Below are positions 1 to 11,464 of a stretch of DNA of 64,000 nt, piece by piece. The notes under the pieces were generated by a model, which worked only from the letters and a program-made list of their open reading frames with translations, made no database searches and was not told the DNA's origin. Every line of letters begins with the position of its first letter. Positions within the stretch are counted from its first letter, which is position 1. The DNA is from an uncultured SAR86 cluster bacterium (GTDB taxonomy: Bacteria > Pseudomonadota > Gammaproteobacteria > Magnimaribacterales > AG-339-G14), in NCBI GenBank assembly GCA_902595715.1, contig CACJRI010000008.1, forward strand, positions 1 through 64,000. Direction: 5' to 3'. The translations under genes were made by a program, and so were the position numbers.

Positions 1-1771
1 CGAAGAGATTGAATTTATCCTTAACTGAATCAACTTGATCAGGTATTTCATTTTGGGAAATCCAATGAAACTTAAAATCATTCTTTCTAGTACCTCTACC
101 TTTCATCTGAATGAATTCACTGGGTGAATACACTGGTCGCATCAAACATAAATTTAATATATCAGTACAATCATATCCTGTAGTCATCATCCCTACAGTG
201 ACACACACTCTTGTTTTAGAAGTTCGATAATGTTCATTAACCTTAGACTGTCCATTCAGACCATTGTTTCTAAAATCTATAGTCATCCTTTGGGATTCAT
301 CAATGCTTGAAGTTACTTGAACGGCAAAGTCTGAACGATACTGATTTGGAAAAAGTTTATCTGCAAGAACATTTAATATCTGAGTTACTTTTGAGGCATG
401 GTTTTGAGATACACAAAAAATTAAAGTTTTCCCAATTTCACCAGTGTAAGGATCTCTTTTTGCCTCTTTGAGAAAGGTTTCACAAAAAATAGTGTTGGTG
501 GTATCTGAGAAAAACCTCTTTTCGAAATCCTTCTTCAAAAAAGTTTCTTCAACATCATTACCCTCATCATCAACACCTTCAAAAATATACCCTTCTTCAG
601 ATAACAACTCGGTTGTGATTTCAGTCCTTGCATCGAAAACTTTTGGATTAACCAGGTATCCGTCTTTTACACCATCTTCTAGTGAATACCTGAATGTCGG
701 TTCTCCACTTTCACAACCAAAAGTGGTGTAAGTATCCAACATGAATCTTTTCTCCAGTCCTCTTGGATCTTTCTCACCAAGTTTATCGACATCAACTGAT
801 CTCAAGAAATTTCTTGGTGTTGCAGTCAGTCCAAGTTTAAATCCATTAAAGTATTCAAAAACTCTTCTGCTTCTTGCACCTAGGGAACGATGTGCCTCGT
901 CTGAAATCACTAAATCAAAGTCATCATGATTAAAGATTTTCTTGTATTTGTTTTTGCTGATAAACGATTGCACTGTGGAGACCACAATCTCTGCTTTTTT
1001 CCAATCACTCTGATTTTCTTTCCAAATTACAGTTCTAAAGTCATTTTTTAAAACTTCATCAAATTCTTTTTGTGCCTGAGTCTCAAGTTCAAGTCTATCC
1101 ACAAGAAATAAGACTCTATTAACTTTATAAAGTCTTAAGAACATTTTGATGATTGCACAAGAAACTAGAGTCTTACCTGTGCCTGTTGCCATTTCTAGTA
1201 GAAATCTGTCTTTTCCACCCCGCACACTCTTCTGCACAGAATGAACTGCTGCTAACTGGTAATCTCTTAATACCCTGATTTTATTTCTTGTTAAGAAGTC
1301 ACTTCTTTTTGATTCATCAAGGTAATTAGGGTCTTTTTCAAAATTCGGGTGCTGAGTTACTCCAATGTAGTTATTGGAGATTTTCTCATCTTCTTTAACA
1401 GGTGGATTAAATTTCTCTCTTCTTAGTTCAATTTGCTGTTGAGTGGGAAATTGGTCTATAACGAATGGACTGCCTTGCTCTAAATCCCATTGATAGTGCT
1501 GAATTCCATTAGAGAGAATCACAAATCTGCAACCTAGTGAGTCTGCGTAACCCCGTGCCTGTTCTTTACCATCTAGGGGTGACTTGAGTTCTCTTTTTGC
1601 TTCAATGATGCACAGGTATGATCCTTTAGAATCAAGCAAGGTGTAATCAGCAAAACCTGAATCATTTCGAGTTTCCGTTTCGACATTGACTTTTCCTTCG
1701 TCACCGGGCAAAACCCATCCGGACTCTCTCAAGAGTTTGTCAATTATGATTCTTGCACTTGCCTCCTGCAT
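1..1771 (-). CDS. hsdR: Type I restriction enzyme R subunit (HsdR), 3' end outside window
   Basis: The minus-strand frame stays open from an ATG at 1771 to the window edge, giving 590 residues of an incomplete protein. It should be the motor/nuclease subunit of a type I restriction-modification complex. Visible are an N-terminal PD-(D/E)xK nuclease signature (D42, then E57-A-K59), Walker A ATGTGKT at residues 195-201, a DEAH box at 291-294, a TATP motif shortly after it, and the motif VI-like QMKGRGTR from about residue 555. The in-frame stop just upstream is the glmS stop itself, so the ATG is the first likely start; a purine-rich AGAGGGGG lies about 14 nt upstream. hsdS and hsdM are not in view and would have to lie beyond the left edge. 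A solitary DEAD/DEAH restriction-like helicase is the alternative. Confidence 0.88.
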   Translation of the reverse strand, partial: MQEASARIIIDKLLRESGWVLPGDEGKVNVETETRNDSGFADYTLLDSKGSYLCIIEAKRELKSPLDGKEQARGYADSLGCRFVILSNGIQHYQWDLEQGSPFVIDQFPTQQQIELRREKFNPPVKEDEKISNNYIGVTQHPNFEKDPNYLDESKRSDFLTRNKIRVLRDYQLAAVHSVQKSVRGGKDRFLLEMATGTGKTLVSCAIIKMFLRLYKVNRVLFLVDRLELETQAQKEFDEVLKNDFRTVIWKENQSDWKKAEIVVSTVQSFISKNKYKKIFNHDDFDLVISDEAHRSLGARSRRVFEYFNGFKLGLTATPRNFLRSVDVDKLGEKDPRGLEKRFMLDTYTTFGCESGEPTFRYSLEDGVKDGYLVNPKVFDARTEITTELLSEEGYIFEGVDDEGNDVEETFLKKDFEKRFFSDTTNTIFCETFLKEAKRDPYTGEIGKTLIFCVSQNHASKVTQILNVLADKLFPNQYRSDFAVQVTSSIDESQRMTIDFRNNGLNGQSKVNEHYRTSKTRVCVTVGMMTTGYDCTDILNLCLMRPVYSPSEFIQMKGRGTRKNDFKFHWISQNEIPDQVDSVKDKFNLF

Positions 1772-1801
1772 GTTTTTAATTATAAACCCCCTCTGTAGAC
1801 T

Positions 1802-3628
1802 CTATTCAACCGTGACAGACTTAGCTAAATTTCTTGGCTGGTCGATGTCAGTACCTCTAAGCAGAGCTACTTCGTAAGAAAGAATCTGCAGGGGTACAGT
1901 GTACAAAATCGGCGTCAGTAAGAAATCGCATTCTGGCAGATTGATCAGATTTTTTGCTTTCAATTTCATATTGCCTGCTGCGTTGCCTACAACAAAAAGC
2001 TTTCCTCCCCTTGCTTTAACTTCCTCTAGGTTGGAAATCAACTTTTCGGCCAATTCATTTTCGGGTGCTAAGGCAATAACGGGCATATTTTTATCAATGA
2101 GAGCAAGCGGTCCGTGTTTCAACTCTCCTGCAGGATAGGCTTCGGCATGAATATAAGAAATTTCTTTGAGTTTTAAAGAGCCTTCTTGAGCTATTGGATA
2201 AAAGATACCCCTTCCCAAAAATAAAGCGTTGTCTTTTTTCGCTATTTCTTTGGCGATTTTTATGATCTTTGGTTTCAACTCCAACGACTCAGTTATTTTT
2301 TCTGGTAGGGCTCGTAAAGCACCAACAACTCTCCCTCTAAGCCTTGGGTTTAGTTTTCTTGCTTTTGCCAATGACAAGGTTAACAGCATCAAGGCAGTTA
2401 GTTGCGTCGTAAAGGCTTTAGTGGAGGCAACGCCTATTTCAGGACCTGCATTGGTCAACAAAACAAAATCGGATTCTCTGGCCAGAGAGCTTGTGGGCAC
2501 ATTGCAAATGGTAAGAGAGCCTAAATAGTCTCTTTCTTTGGCATATCTTAGAGCGCCTAAAGTGTCCGCGGTCTCTCCTGATTGAGAAATGGTTAATAAC
2601 AAGGTGTTTTTATCGACGTATGGGTTTTTGTAACGGTATTCACTTGCATAATCTATTTGCGTGGGAAGATTCGCTATTGCTGAAAACCAATTTGCTGCAA
2701 CTCTACCAGCATGCAGACTTGTGCCTGCAGCTACGATTTGAATTCTTTCTACTTTGGAGAGCAATTTGTTAGAGCCTTCCCCAAAAATATTTTCGAGTAC
2801 ATCTTCTCCTCCAATTCTCCCGTCTAAGGTGTTTAAGATCGCAGTTGGCTGCTCATAAATTTCTTTTTCCATGAAATGGCGATAGCCGTTTTTGCCCATC
2901 GCCTCACTAGAAACATCGATAGTGGTAATTTTTCTAATGGCCCTTTTCTGGTTCTTATCTAAAATCTTGTACTCTTTTGCAGATACCTCTGCGACATCGC
3001 CATCTTCCAAGAAGACAAATTCGTTAGTGAGATCGGCAAGCGCCAAAGGGTCAGATGCGGCAAACATGCCTGAATCTGATTGGCCCAAAAGCAGTGGTGA
3101 TTTATTTCGCATGAGATAAAAATGCGATTCATTTTTCAAATCAATGGCAGCAACAGCGTAAGCGCCCTCAAGTTTTTCTTTCAACAGAGAAATAGCTTCC
3201 AGCATCTCACTTCCTTGGTTTAAGAAAAAATCAAGTTGGTGGGCTATTAGCTCTGAGTCGGTTTGGGAATTAAATTTATAGCCCTTTTTTAGGAGTTGTT
3301 CTTTCAAGGCAACATAATTTTCAATGATGCCGTTATGCACGATGAACACTCTATTATTAGAAACGTGTGGATGGGCGTTCTCTTCTGAAGGCTTGCCATG
3401 GGTAGCCCATCTTGTATGAGCAATGCCAATTTTGCCTTTAGGCTTTTCTTTAACCATTTTGGATTCAAGCTTTTTGACTTTGCCCAAAGACCTAAGGTGT
3501 GCAATATCGTCTATTTGATGCAAAGCCACGCCCGCAGAGTCATAACCCCGATATTCCATCTTGTACAAGCCCTGCACTAAAAGCTTACCAACGCTTTTTT
3601 CAGTAGCTGCTGCAATTATTCCGCACAT
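1802..3628 (-). CDS. glmS: Glutamine--fructose-6-phosphate aminotransferase (isomerizing)
   Basis: This enzyme makes glucosamine-6-phosphate from fructose-6-phosphate and glutamine, the entry step to UDP-GlcNAc for peptidoglycan and lipid A. The 608-aa protein begins MCGIIAA, leaving Cys2 as the N-terminal nucleophile of the class II glutamine amidotransferase domain. Two SIS sugar-isomerase domains follow, with SQSGETADT and ASTKAFTTQ motifs, and the C-terminus DIDQPRNLAKSVTVE is the classic GlmS tail. Length is normal for the family (about 610 aa). The start codon overlaps the glmU stop by one base (TAATG), suggesting translational coupling. The conserved 3' end of glmS is the Tn7 target in other bacteria, and hsdR starts 31 nt downstream of the stop. 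Confidence 0.98.
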   Translation of the reverse strand: MCGIIAAATEKSVGKLLVQGLYKMEYRGYDSAGVALHQIDDIAHLRSLGKVKKLESKMVKEKPKGKIGIAHTRWATHGKPSEENAHPHVSNNRVFIVHNGIIENYVALKEQLLKKGYKFNSQTDSELIAHQLDFFLNQGSEMLEAISLLKEKLEGAYAVAAIDLKNESHFYLMRNKSPLLLGQSDSGMFAASDPLALADLTNEFVFLEDGDVAEVSAKEYKILDKNQKRAIRKITTIDVSSEAMGKNGYRHFMEKEIYEQPTAILNTLDGRIGGEDVLENIFGEGSNKLLSKVERIQIVAAGTSLHAGRVAANWFSAIANLPTQIDYASEYRYKNPYVDKNTLLLTISQSGETADTLGALRYAKERDYLGSLTICNVPTSSLARESDFVLLTNAGPEIGVASTKAFTTQLTALMLLTLSLAKARKLNPRLRGRVVGALRALPEKITESLELKPKIIKIAKEIAKKDNALFLGRGIFYPIAQEGSLKLKEISYIHAEAYPAGELKHGPLALIDKNMPVIALAPENELAEKLISNLEEVKARGGKLFVVGNAAGNMKLKAKNLINLPECDFLLTPILYTVPLQILSYEVALLRGTDIDQPRNLAKSVTVE

Positions 3629-4974
3629 TATTTTTTCTTTATATTCCTTTGTCTTGATCTGCCCAAGGCCAGTCTTTCAGCCGGTACGTCGCTCGTAACA
3701 ACGGATCCAGCACCAATCATACTATTTTGTCCAATTTTTATAGGGGCAATCAGGGAGCTGTTGGAGCCAATAAAAGCGCCCTTGGCCACTTTGGTTTTGT
3801 TTTTATTTTTACCGTCGTAATTTACAAAAATAGTCCCCGCTCCAACATTTACTTTTTCTGAAACTTGACCATCGCCAATATAGGCCAAGTGCTTGGCTTT
3901 TGTGCCTTTGCCAATTTTGCTGCGTTTAACTTCAACAAAATTTCCTATCTCAGAATTTTCTTCAAGGTGGGCATCGGGTCCGATATGCGCATAAGGGCCG
4001 GCAGAGACATTTTTTTCTAATATTGCATTTTCAATGAGGGTGTAGGGCTCAATTCTTGAGCCGTCGCCTATCTTGGAGTTTCTTATGATCGCGCCTGGAC
4101 CAATGATGACGTTTTTTCCAATTTCGACCTTTCCTTCAAAGACGCAGTTGATGTCTATACTGCTGCCTTTTTGAATTTTGACTTCGCCTCTAAAATCCAC
4201 CCTGGCGGGGTCAGAAATAATCACGCCTTTTTTTAAAAACTCCTTGGCTTTCAACAGTTGATAGTTTCGCTCAAGTTGATTGAGTTCTTCTCGATTGTTT
4301 GCTCCCAAAACTTCCTCCTTGCTATCAAGTTTGACAGCTTTTACTGGTATTTTGTTCTCATTTGCCAAGCTTACAATATCGGTTAAATAATATTCTTTTG
4401 CAGTATTTTTATTTTTCAAGCCATTAAGAAGCTCTTCAAGCTTATTAGAAGCAACTGCCATAATTCCAGAATTTACTTCGGTGATTTTCTTTTGCTCTGT
4501 TGTTGCGTCTTTCTCTTCAACAATTCCTAGTACCTTGCCTCCGGGACTTCTAATGATTCTGCCATAGCCTTTTGGTGTTTGTTGCTCAAATGAAAGCAGG
4601 GCGAGACTGCTTTTTCCAGCTGCCTTAACTAAGTTGTTCATCGTAGAGCTTTTCACTAAAGGCACATCGCCATAAAGAATAAGGGCTATCGACCCAGCTC
4701 TTAGGCCTTTTAAAGATTGTTTTGCCGCGTGTCCTGTGCCCAATTGTTTTGCTTGTTTGGACCATTTGCTATTTTTAGGAGCAGATACAGAAGCTTTTAC
4801 CAAAGAGGCTTGGTCACCAACAACAATATGAGGCTGACAACTTTTTAATTCGAGAGAAGTATCTAAAACATGCTGCAGCAAAGACTTTCCGGCAACTTGT
4901 TGCAATACTTTTGGCGAAGCAGATTGCATTCTCTTGCCTTTACCAGCAGCTAAAATAATTGCATCGATTTTCAT
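3628..4974 (-). CDS. glmU: Bifunctional N-acetylglucosamine-1-phosphate uridyltransferase / glucosamine-1-phosphate acetyltransferase
   Basis: GlmU acetylates glucosamine-1-phosphate and then uridylates it to UDP-GlcNAc in the cytoplasm. The 448-aa protein starts with the nucleotidyltransferase signature LAAGKGKRMQS. It keeps QLGTGHA and YGDVPL motifs in the N-terminal pyrophosphorylase domain, and from about residue 250 becomes a left-handed beta-helix of hexapeptide repeats (IGKNVIIGPGA, IGDGSRI, and similar). The tail contains NYDGKNK and the GSNSSLIAPI stretch of the acetyltransferase site. Length matches the family (about 455 aa). The atp-glmU-glmS order is common in gammaproteobacteria. 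A 47-bp gap separates it from atpC, and no convincing terminator is visible there, so it may be read from the atp operon. Confidence 0.97.
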   Translation of the reverse strand: MKIDAIILAAGKGKRMQSASPKVLQQVAGKSLLQHVLDTSLELKSCQPHIVVGDQASLVKASVSAPKNSKWSKQAKQLGTGHAAKQSLKGLRAGSIALILYGDVPLVKSSTMNNLVKAAGKSSLALLSFEQQTPKGYGRIIRSPGGKVLGIVEEKDATTEQKKITEVNSGIMAVASNKLEELLNGLKNKNTAKEYYLTDIVSLANENKIPVKAVKLDSKEEVLGANNREELNQLERNYQLLKAKEFLKKGVIISDPARVDFRGEVKIQKGSSIDINCVFEGKVEIGKNVIIGPGAIIRNSKIGDGSRIEPYTLIENAILEKNVSAGPYAHIGPDAHLEENSEIGNFVEVKRSKIGKGTKAKHLAYIGDGQVSEKVNVGAGTIFVNYDGKNKNKTKVAKGAFIGSNSSLIAPIKIGQNSMIGAGSVVTSDVPAERLALGRSRQRNIKKK

Positions 4975-5021
4975 GAACAGCCCAGATTAGAGCGTATTCT
5001 AGATTTTTAAGGGGCTTTTGA

Positions 5022-5435
5022 CTATTTCTTTCGCATTTTGCGAAGCGTTTGCAATCTCGCAGCAACTTCAGCAAGTTCAGCTTTAGCTTTGGAGAAATCT
5101 ACATCCGAACTGGCATTATCTCTTGCCCTTTCCGCTAACTCTCTGGCTCTCTCAGCCTCTGCCTCATCAATATCTTCCGCTCTTTCAGCAACATCGGAAA
5201 GCAAGGTTACTGCATCCGGCTGAACTTCGATGAATCCACCGGACAGAAAAAACACCTTTTCTTCGCCGCCCTCTAAAATTACTTTCACCGGACCTGCTTT
5301 GATGCCTGTGAGAAGTTGTGAGTGTCCTGGTGTGATGCCTAGTTCTCCTAAAGTTCCTGTAGCTACCACCATTTCGACTTGGCCAGAAAAAATTTCCGAC
5401 TCAGCACTTACAATGTTGCAAAGAATTGTCGACAT
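5022..5435 (-). CDS. atpC: F1F0 ATP synthase epsilon subunit
   Basis: This subunit belongs to the central stalk of F1 and regulates ATP hydrolysis. The 137-aa protein has the N-terminal beta-sandwich (VSAESEIFSGQVEMVVATG, GELGITPGH) and a C-terminal helical hairpin rich in Glu, Ala and Arg (about residues 88-137), as expected. It is the last gene of atpBEFHAGDC and starts 2 nt after the atpD stop. The start is a plain ATG at 5435 with the usual short N-terminus. Confidence 0.96.
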   Translation of the reverse strand: MSTILCNIVSAESEIFSGQVEMVVATGTLGELGITPGHSQLLTGIKAGPVKVILEGGEEKVFFLSGGFIEVQPDAVTLLSDVAERAEDIDEAEAERARELAERARDNASSDVDFSKAKAELAEVAARLQTLRKMRKK

Positions 5436-5437
5436 GC

Positions 5438-6823
<1,386 letters not shown>

Positions 6824-6833
6824 TCAATAATTT

Positions 6834-7694
6834 TTATAATGCTGCAGCTCCACCGACAATTTCAGAAAGTTCCTGAGTAATTGCCGCTTGTCTGGCATTG
6901 TTGTAAATAAGTTGTAATTCGTCGATGAGGGTGCCGGCATTTTCTGTAGCATTTTTCATCGCAATCATTTTTGCCGCTTGCTCGCAGGCTATGTTTTCAA
7001 TCACGGCTTGGTAGACTAAAGATTCGATATAACGCTGCATCAAACCATCTAACAATTCCTTCGCGTCTGGCTCATAGATGTAGTCCCATCTGTGTTTCAA
7101 CTCGGGTGTATCTTCTGCTAAGAGCGGCAGAAGTTGTTTGATTTCTGGCTGCTGCGTCATGGTATTGACAAATCTGTTGCTAGCTAAATAAACCTTATCG
7201 ATTTCTCCTGCTTCAAATTTTTCCAACAAAATTTTTATAGAGCCAATCAAATCCTCTAAAGCCGGAACGTCTCCAAGTTTTTCAGCAGCTGCAACAACGT
7301 TGCCCCCATAAGAGTTAAAGAATACCTTTGCCTTGGTGCCAACCGAACAAAACTGTTGGCCAATTCCTTGATCAGCCTGTTCCTTTAAAAAGCCAACCAA
7401 GTTTCTAAATAAGTTTATGTTTAAACCCCCACACAAGCCTTTGTCAGAACTTACGACAATGATGCCAATGTTCTTGGTTTCTCTTTCGGTCATGTATAAG
7501 GGCTTGTATTCTGGATTTGAATTAGCCAAGTGACCAATAACGGAAAGCATACGATCTGCATAGGGTCTGCCCATTTCCATTCTGTCTTGGGTTTTACGCA
7601 TCTTACTTGAAGCGACCATTTCCATGGCGCTCGTAATTTTTTGCGTATTTGAAATACTCGAAATTTGTTTTCTTATTTCTTTTGTATTTGCCAT
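6834..7694 (-). CDS. atpG: F1F0 ATP synthase gamma subunit
   Basis: Gamma is the rotary shaft inside the alpha3beta3 head. The 286-aa protein begins with the conserved helix [20 protein letters not shown], has the DKGLCGGLN segment, and ends with the long C-terminal helix including [24 protein letters not shown] and VGGAAAL. Length is normal. One base separates it from the atpA stop, consistent with tight operon coupling. Confidence 0.97.
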   Translation of the reverse strand: MANTKEIRKQISSISNTQKITSAMEMVASSKMRKTQDRMEMGRPYADRMLSVIGHLANSNPEYKPLYMTERETKNIGIIVVSSDKGLCGGLNINLFRNLVGFLKEQADQGIGQQFCSVGTKAKVFFNSYGGNVVAAAEKLGDVPALEDLIGSIKILLEKFEAGEIDKVYLASNRFVNTMTQQPEIKQLLPLLAEDTPELKHRWDYIYEPDAKELLDGLMQRYIESLVYQAVIENIACEQAAKMIAMKNATENAGTLIDELQLIYNNARQAAITQELSEIVGGAAAL

Positions 7695-7695
7695 G

Positions 7696-9240
7696 CTACC
7701 AAGTTTGGGTTGATTTGAATTTTTCTAGAGCTTCTTTGAAACTAGCGAGTACGTCATCGGAATATTCTCCTGTTTCGTCTAGGTTAGACATTAGTTCCTT
7801 ATATTCAGAAGCCATGAAAGAAAGCAGAGCAGATTCAAAATCAGCTACTTTGTTAAGCTCTACATCTTTCATATAGCCTTCGTTAACGGCAAAAAGCATT
7901 ACAGACATTTCTCCAACTGACATTGGTGAGTACTGTTTCTGCTTCATAACCTCAGTTACTTTTTGTCCTTGTTCCAATTGTTCTCGAGACGCGTCATCTA
8001 AGTCAGATGCAAATTGCGCAAACGCTTCAAGCTCTCTGAATTGGGCCAAAGCTATTCTCACTCCCCCGCCAAGCTTTCTAATCGATGGCAATTGAGCTGC
8101 CCCACCTACCCTAGATACTGAAATTCCTGGGTCCATAGCCGGCAAAATACCTTTGTTGAAATAAGAAGTGTCCAAGAAAATTTGTCCATCAGTAATTGAA
8201 ATCACATTCGTAGGCACGAAAGCCGATACATCTCCTGCTTGAGTTTCAATAATAGGAAGCGCAGTCAACGAACCGGTTTTGCCTTTTACTTTTCCGCTGG
8301 TTTCTTGTTCAACATATTCTTCGTTGACTCGCGAAGCTCTTTCGAGAAGCCTTGAGTGTAGGTAGAAAATATCGCCCGGGTATGCCTCTCTTCCTGGCGG
8401 TCTTTTTAGCAGCAATGAAATTTGTCTATAAGCAACAGCTTGTTTAGATAAGTCATCGTAAATGATCAAAGCATCTTCGCCTTTGTCTCTAAAATACTCT
8501 CCCATAGAACAAGCAGAATATGGAGCCAGGAATTGCATGGGCGCTGGGTCTGCTGATGCTGCGGCTACAACTATGGTGTGATCCATTGCGCCAAATTCTT
8601 CCAGCTTTCTTACTGTGGCAGCAATTGAAGATTGTTTTTGACCAATTGCAACGTAAATACAAGTCATGTTCTTGCCTTTTTGGTTAATGATCGCATCAAT
8701 GGCGATGGCCGTTTTTCCTGTTTGCCTGTCTCCAATGATCAATTCCCTTTGACCACGCCCAATTGGCACCATGCTGTCTACCGCTTTAAGGCCGATTTGA
8801 ACCGGCTGATCAACTGGTTTTCTGAACATTACTCCGGGAGCAACTTTCTCAACAGGTGAAGTTAACTTGGAACCAATATCGCCTTTGCCGTCTATTGGAT
8901 TTCCAAGCGCATCGACTACTCTACCAACAAGCTCATCTCCGACCGGAACCTCTAGAATTCTGCCTGTACATTTTGCGGTATCCCCCTCAGAAAGTAATTT
9001 GTAATCACCAAAAATTACCACTCCCACGGAATCGCGTTCCAAATTCAATGCCATCCCAAATACGCCGCCGGTGAATTCAATTAGTTCTCCATACATGGCT
9101 TCGCTGAGACCATGAACTCTGGCAATACCGTCAGCAAGAAATACGATCGTACCTTCATTCGACTCTTCGGCAGACACATCCAATTTATTAATACGGTCTT
9201 TTATAATCTTGCTAATTTCTGATGGGTTTAAATCTTCCAT
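7696..9240 (-). CDS. atpA: F1F0 ATP synthase alpha subunit
   Basis: Alpha is the non-catalytic nucleotide-binding subunit of F1. The 514-aa protein shows the P-loop [41 protein letters not shown], and the [17 protein letters not shown] segment carrying the conserved SVSRVG of the alpha signature. It lies between atpH and atpG as in other proteobacterial operons. Length matches the E. coli protein (513 aa). Confidence 0.98.
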   Translation of the reverse strand: MEDLNPSEISKIIKDRINKLDVSAEESNEGTIVFLADGIARVHGLSEAMYGELIEFTGGVFGMALNLERDSVGVVIFGDYKLLSEGDTAKCTGRILEVPVGDELVGRVVDALGNPIDGKGDIGSKLTSPVEKVAPGVMFRKPVDQPVQIGLKAVDSMVPIGRGQRELIIGDRQTGKTAIAIDAIINQKGKNMTCIYVAIGQKQSSIAATVRKLEEFGAMDHTIVVAAASADPAPMQFLAPYSACSMGEYFRDKGEDALIIYDDLSKQAVAYRQISLLLKRPPGREAYPGDIFYLHSRLLERASRVNEEYVEQETSGKVKGKTGSLTALPIIETQAGDVSAFVPTNVISITDGQIFLDTSYFNKGILPAMDPGISVSRVGGAAQLPSIRKLGGGVRIALAQFRELEAFAQFASDLDDASREQLEQGQKVTEVMKQKQYSPMSVGEMSVMLFAVNEGYMKDVELNKVADFESALLSFMASEYKELMSNLDETGEYSDDVLASFKEALEKFKSTQTW

Positions 9241-9250
9241 TTGTAACCTC

Positions 9251-9787
9251 TTAAGTTCTAAGCTGAGTTTTCAACTTTTCTAGTTTGTTTTTTATCGACA
9301 AATCAATTACTTGATCGTCATAAGAAATTTTTAGGCCGCCAATAAGGCTTTTGTCTATTTCCGTAACAATGCTTACTTCGGCTTTCATTCTTTTCTTTAA
9401 AGCTGCTTCGATTTGCTTTAATTGTTCTTTGTCAATTCTGTATGAAGAAGCAACTGTTATGTTTTTTAGATTTTTTTCCTTGGCGACTAATTCCTTGAAG
9501 TTTTTACTTATGTCAGTCAAAAGCCTCAGCCTGTTTGCGCTACCTGCGACAGAAAGAAAATTTACAAACTTATCTTGAACTTCACCCTTAAATAAATCAC
9601 AAAAAATATTTGTTTTTTCACTTTGTGAGATGCTTGGCGTCTCTACCAGTTGAAATATCTTTTGGTCTTCAAGAGCGAGCTCTATCAAAGAAAAATCTGC
9701 TGTCCAGGCATCTAGAGCATCATCGGCTAAAGCGACTTCAAAGGCTGCTTCAGCATAAGGTCTAGATTGTGTTCTTATTTCTGACAT
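9251..9787 (-). CDS. atpH: F1F0 ATP synthase delta subunit
   Basis: Delta caps the F1 head and binds the peripheral stalk b subunits. The 178-aa protein begins with the expected [13 protein letters not shown] segment and ends with the conserved region [20 protein letters not shown] (the DxxIDxS-type signature). Its start codon shares its first base with the atpF stop, so the two are probably translationally coupled. Sequence outside the ends is poorly conserved, as is usual for delta. Confidence 0.95.
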   Translation of the reverse strand: MSEIRTQSRPYAEAAFEVALADDALDAWTADFSLIELALEDQKIFQLVETPSISQSEKTNIFCDLFKGEVQDKFVNFLSVAGSANRLRLLTDISKNFKELVAKEKNLKNITVASSYRIDKEQLKQIEAALKKRMKAEVSIVTEIDKSLIGGLKISYDDQVIDLSIKNKLEKLKTQLRT

Positions 9788-10257
9788 TAGATCTTTTTGA
9801 TAAGTGAGTCGATAATGTCTTTGTTGGCCTTAGCGTTTATCTCTTTATCTAAGATTTTTTGAGCGCCGGCAATTACGAGCGCAGCGACTTCATCCCTTAA
9901 GCCGTCTTTGGCCTTATTAGCGCTTTGCTCAATATCTGCTTCTGCTGAGAGCTTAATTTTCTTTGCTTCCTCGACAGCTTGTTCTTTCGCTTCATCGACA
10001 ATTTGATCTGCTCTGGAGTTTGCTTGATTGATAAGGGAGGAGGCTTCTGCCTTAGCTCCATCTAATATGGTAGCCGACTCCTTATTCGCTTCTTCAAGTT
10101 TTCTTTGAGACTGACTGGCGGCCTCAAGACCATCAGAAATTTCTTTTCTTCTGTCTTCAAGAAGATTTTCCATGCTAGGCCAAATGTATCTATAAGTGAT
10201 GAACACAAAAATACAAAAAGCTAAAAGCTCTGCAAAAAAGGTTGCATTTATATTCAT
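9787..10257 (-). CDS. atpF: F1F0 ATP synthase b subunit
   Basis: Subunit b forms the peripheral stalk. The 156-aa protein has a single N-terminal membrane helix (about residues 4-26, starting NINATFFAELLAFCIFVFI), a short turn with WPSMENLLEDRRKEI, then a long charged Ala/Lys/Glu-rich coiled coil to the end. The length equals the E. coli b subunit. A single b gene (no b') implies a homodimeric stalk. It sits 4 nt after atpE. Confidence 0.95.
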   Translation of the reverse strand: MNINATFFAELLAFCIFVFITYRYIWPSMENLLEDRRKEISDGLEAASQSQRKLEEANKESATILDGAKAEASSLINQANSRADQIVDEAKEQAVEEAKKIKLSAEADIEQSANKAKDGLRDEVAALVIAGAQKILDKEINAKANKDIIDSLIKKI

Positions 10258-10261
10258 GTTT

Positions 10262-10489
10262 TTACGTGAACAAGAACAGTAGTCCTACAGCCAAAGAAAT
10301 AATTGGCAATGCATCTGTAAGTCCAAGAGCGATCAGCACCTGTGCGAACAATTGTCCTTGAAGCTCAGGCTGTCTTGCCACAGCTTCAATATATTTTGAA
10401 GTTAGACTTCCGATACCTATCCCAGCACCTAAAGCGCCAAGACCGGTAAGCAGTGCTCCTGCTATTAATCTACCTACTTCTACTTCCAT
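10262..10489 (-). CDS. atpE: F1F0 ATP synthase c subunit (proteolipid)
   Basis: This is the rotor-ring subunit. The 75-aa protein consists of two membrane helices joined by the polar loop ARQPELQ. Helix 1 contains the glycine-rich GLGALGAGIGIG packing motif. Helix 2 contains the proton-carrying acid as Asp in ALGLTDALPII. The Gln/Glu/Ser set typical of sodium-binding c rings is not evident, so proton coupling is the reasonable reading. A Shine-Dalgarno-like AGGAGA precedes the ATG. Confidence 0.95.
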   Translation of the reverse strand: MEVEVGRLIAGALLTGLGALGAGIGIGSLTSKYIEAVARQPELQGQLFAQVLIALGLTDALPIISLAVGLLFLFT

Positions 10490-10511
10490 ATTAGTCTCCT
10501 AATTTTTTTAG

Positions 10512-11411
<900 letters not shown>

Positions 11412-11464
11412 TTATAGTGATTACCCCGCCTAATTCTCAAGGCTTAGATGCAATTTATTTGCCA

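Noticed and set aside
1772-1801. Tn7 end repeat downstream of glmS
   Set aside because: No TGTGGGCGGACA-type terminal sequence is present in the visible part; only the hotspot position is suggestive.
9290-9590. Plus-strand open frames antisense to the atp genes (for example 9351-9578)
   Set aside because: They mirror strongly conserved atpH, atpG and atpA on the other strand, have no start signals and skewed composition; treated as shadows.
10251-10280. parS-like sequence around TTTTTACGTGAACA near the atpE end
   Set aside because: The central CACGTG is broken (TACGTG) and the half sites do not align with the palindrome.
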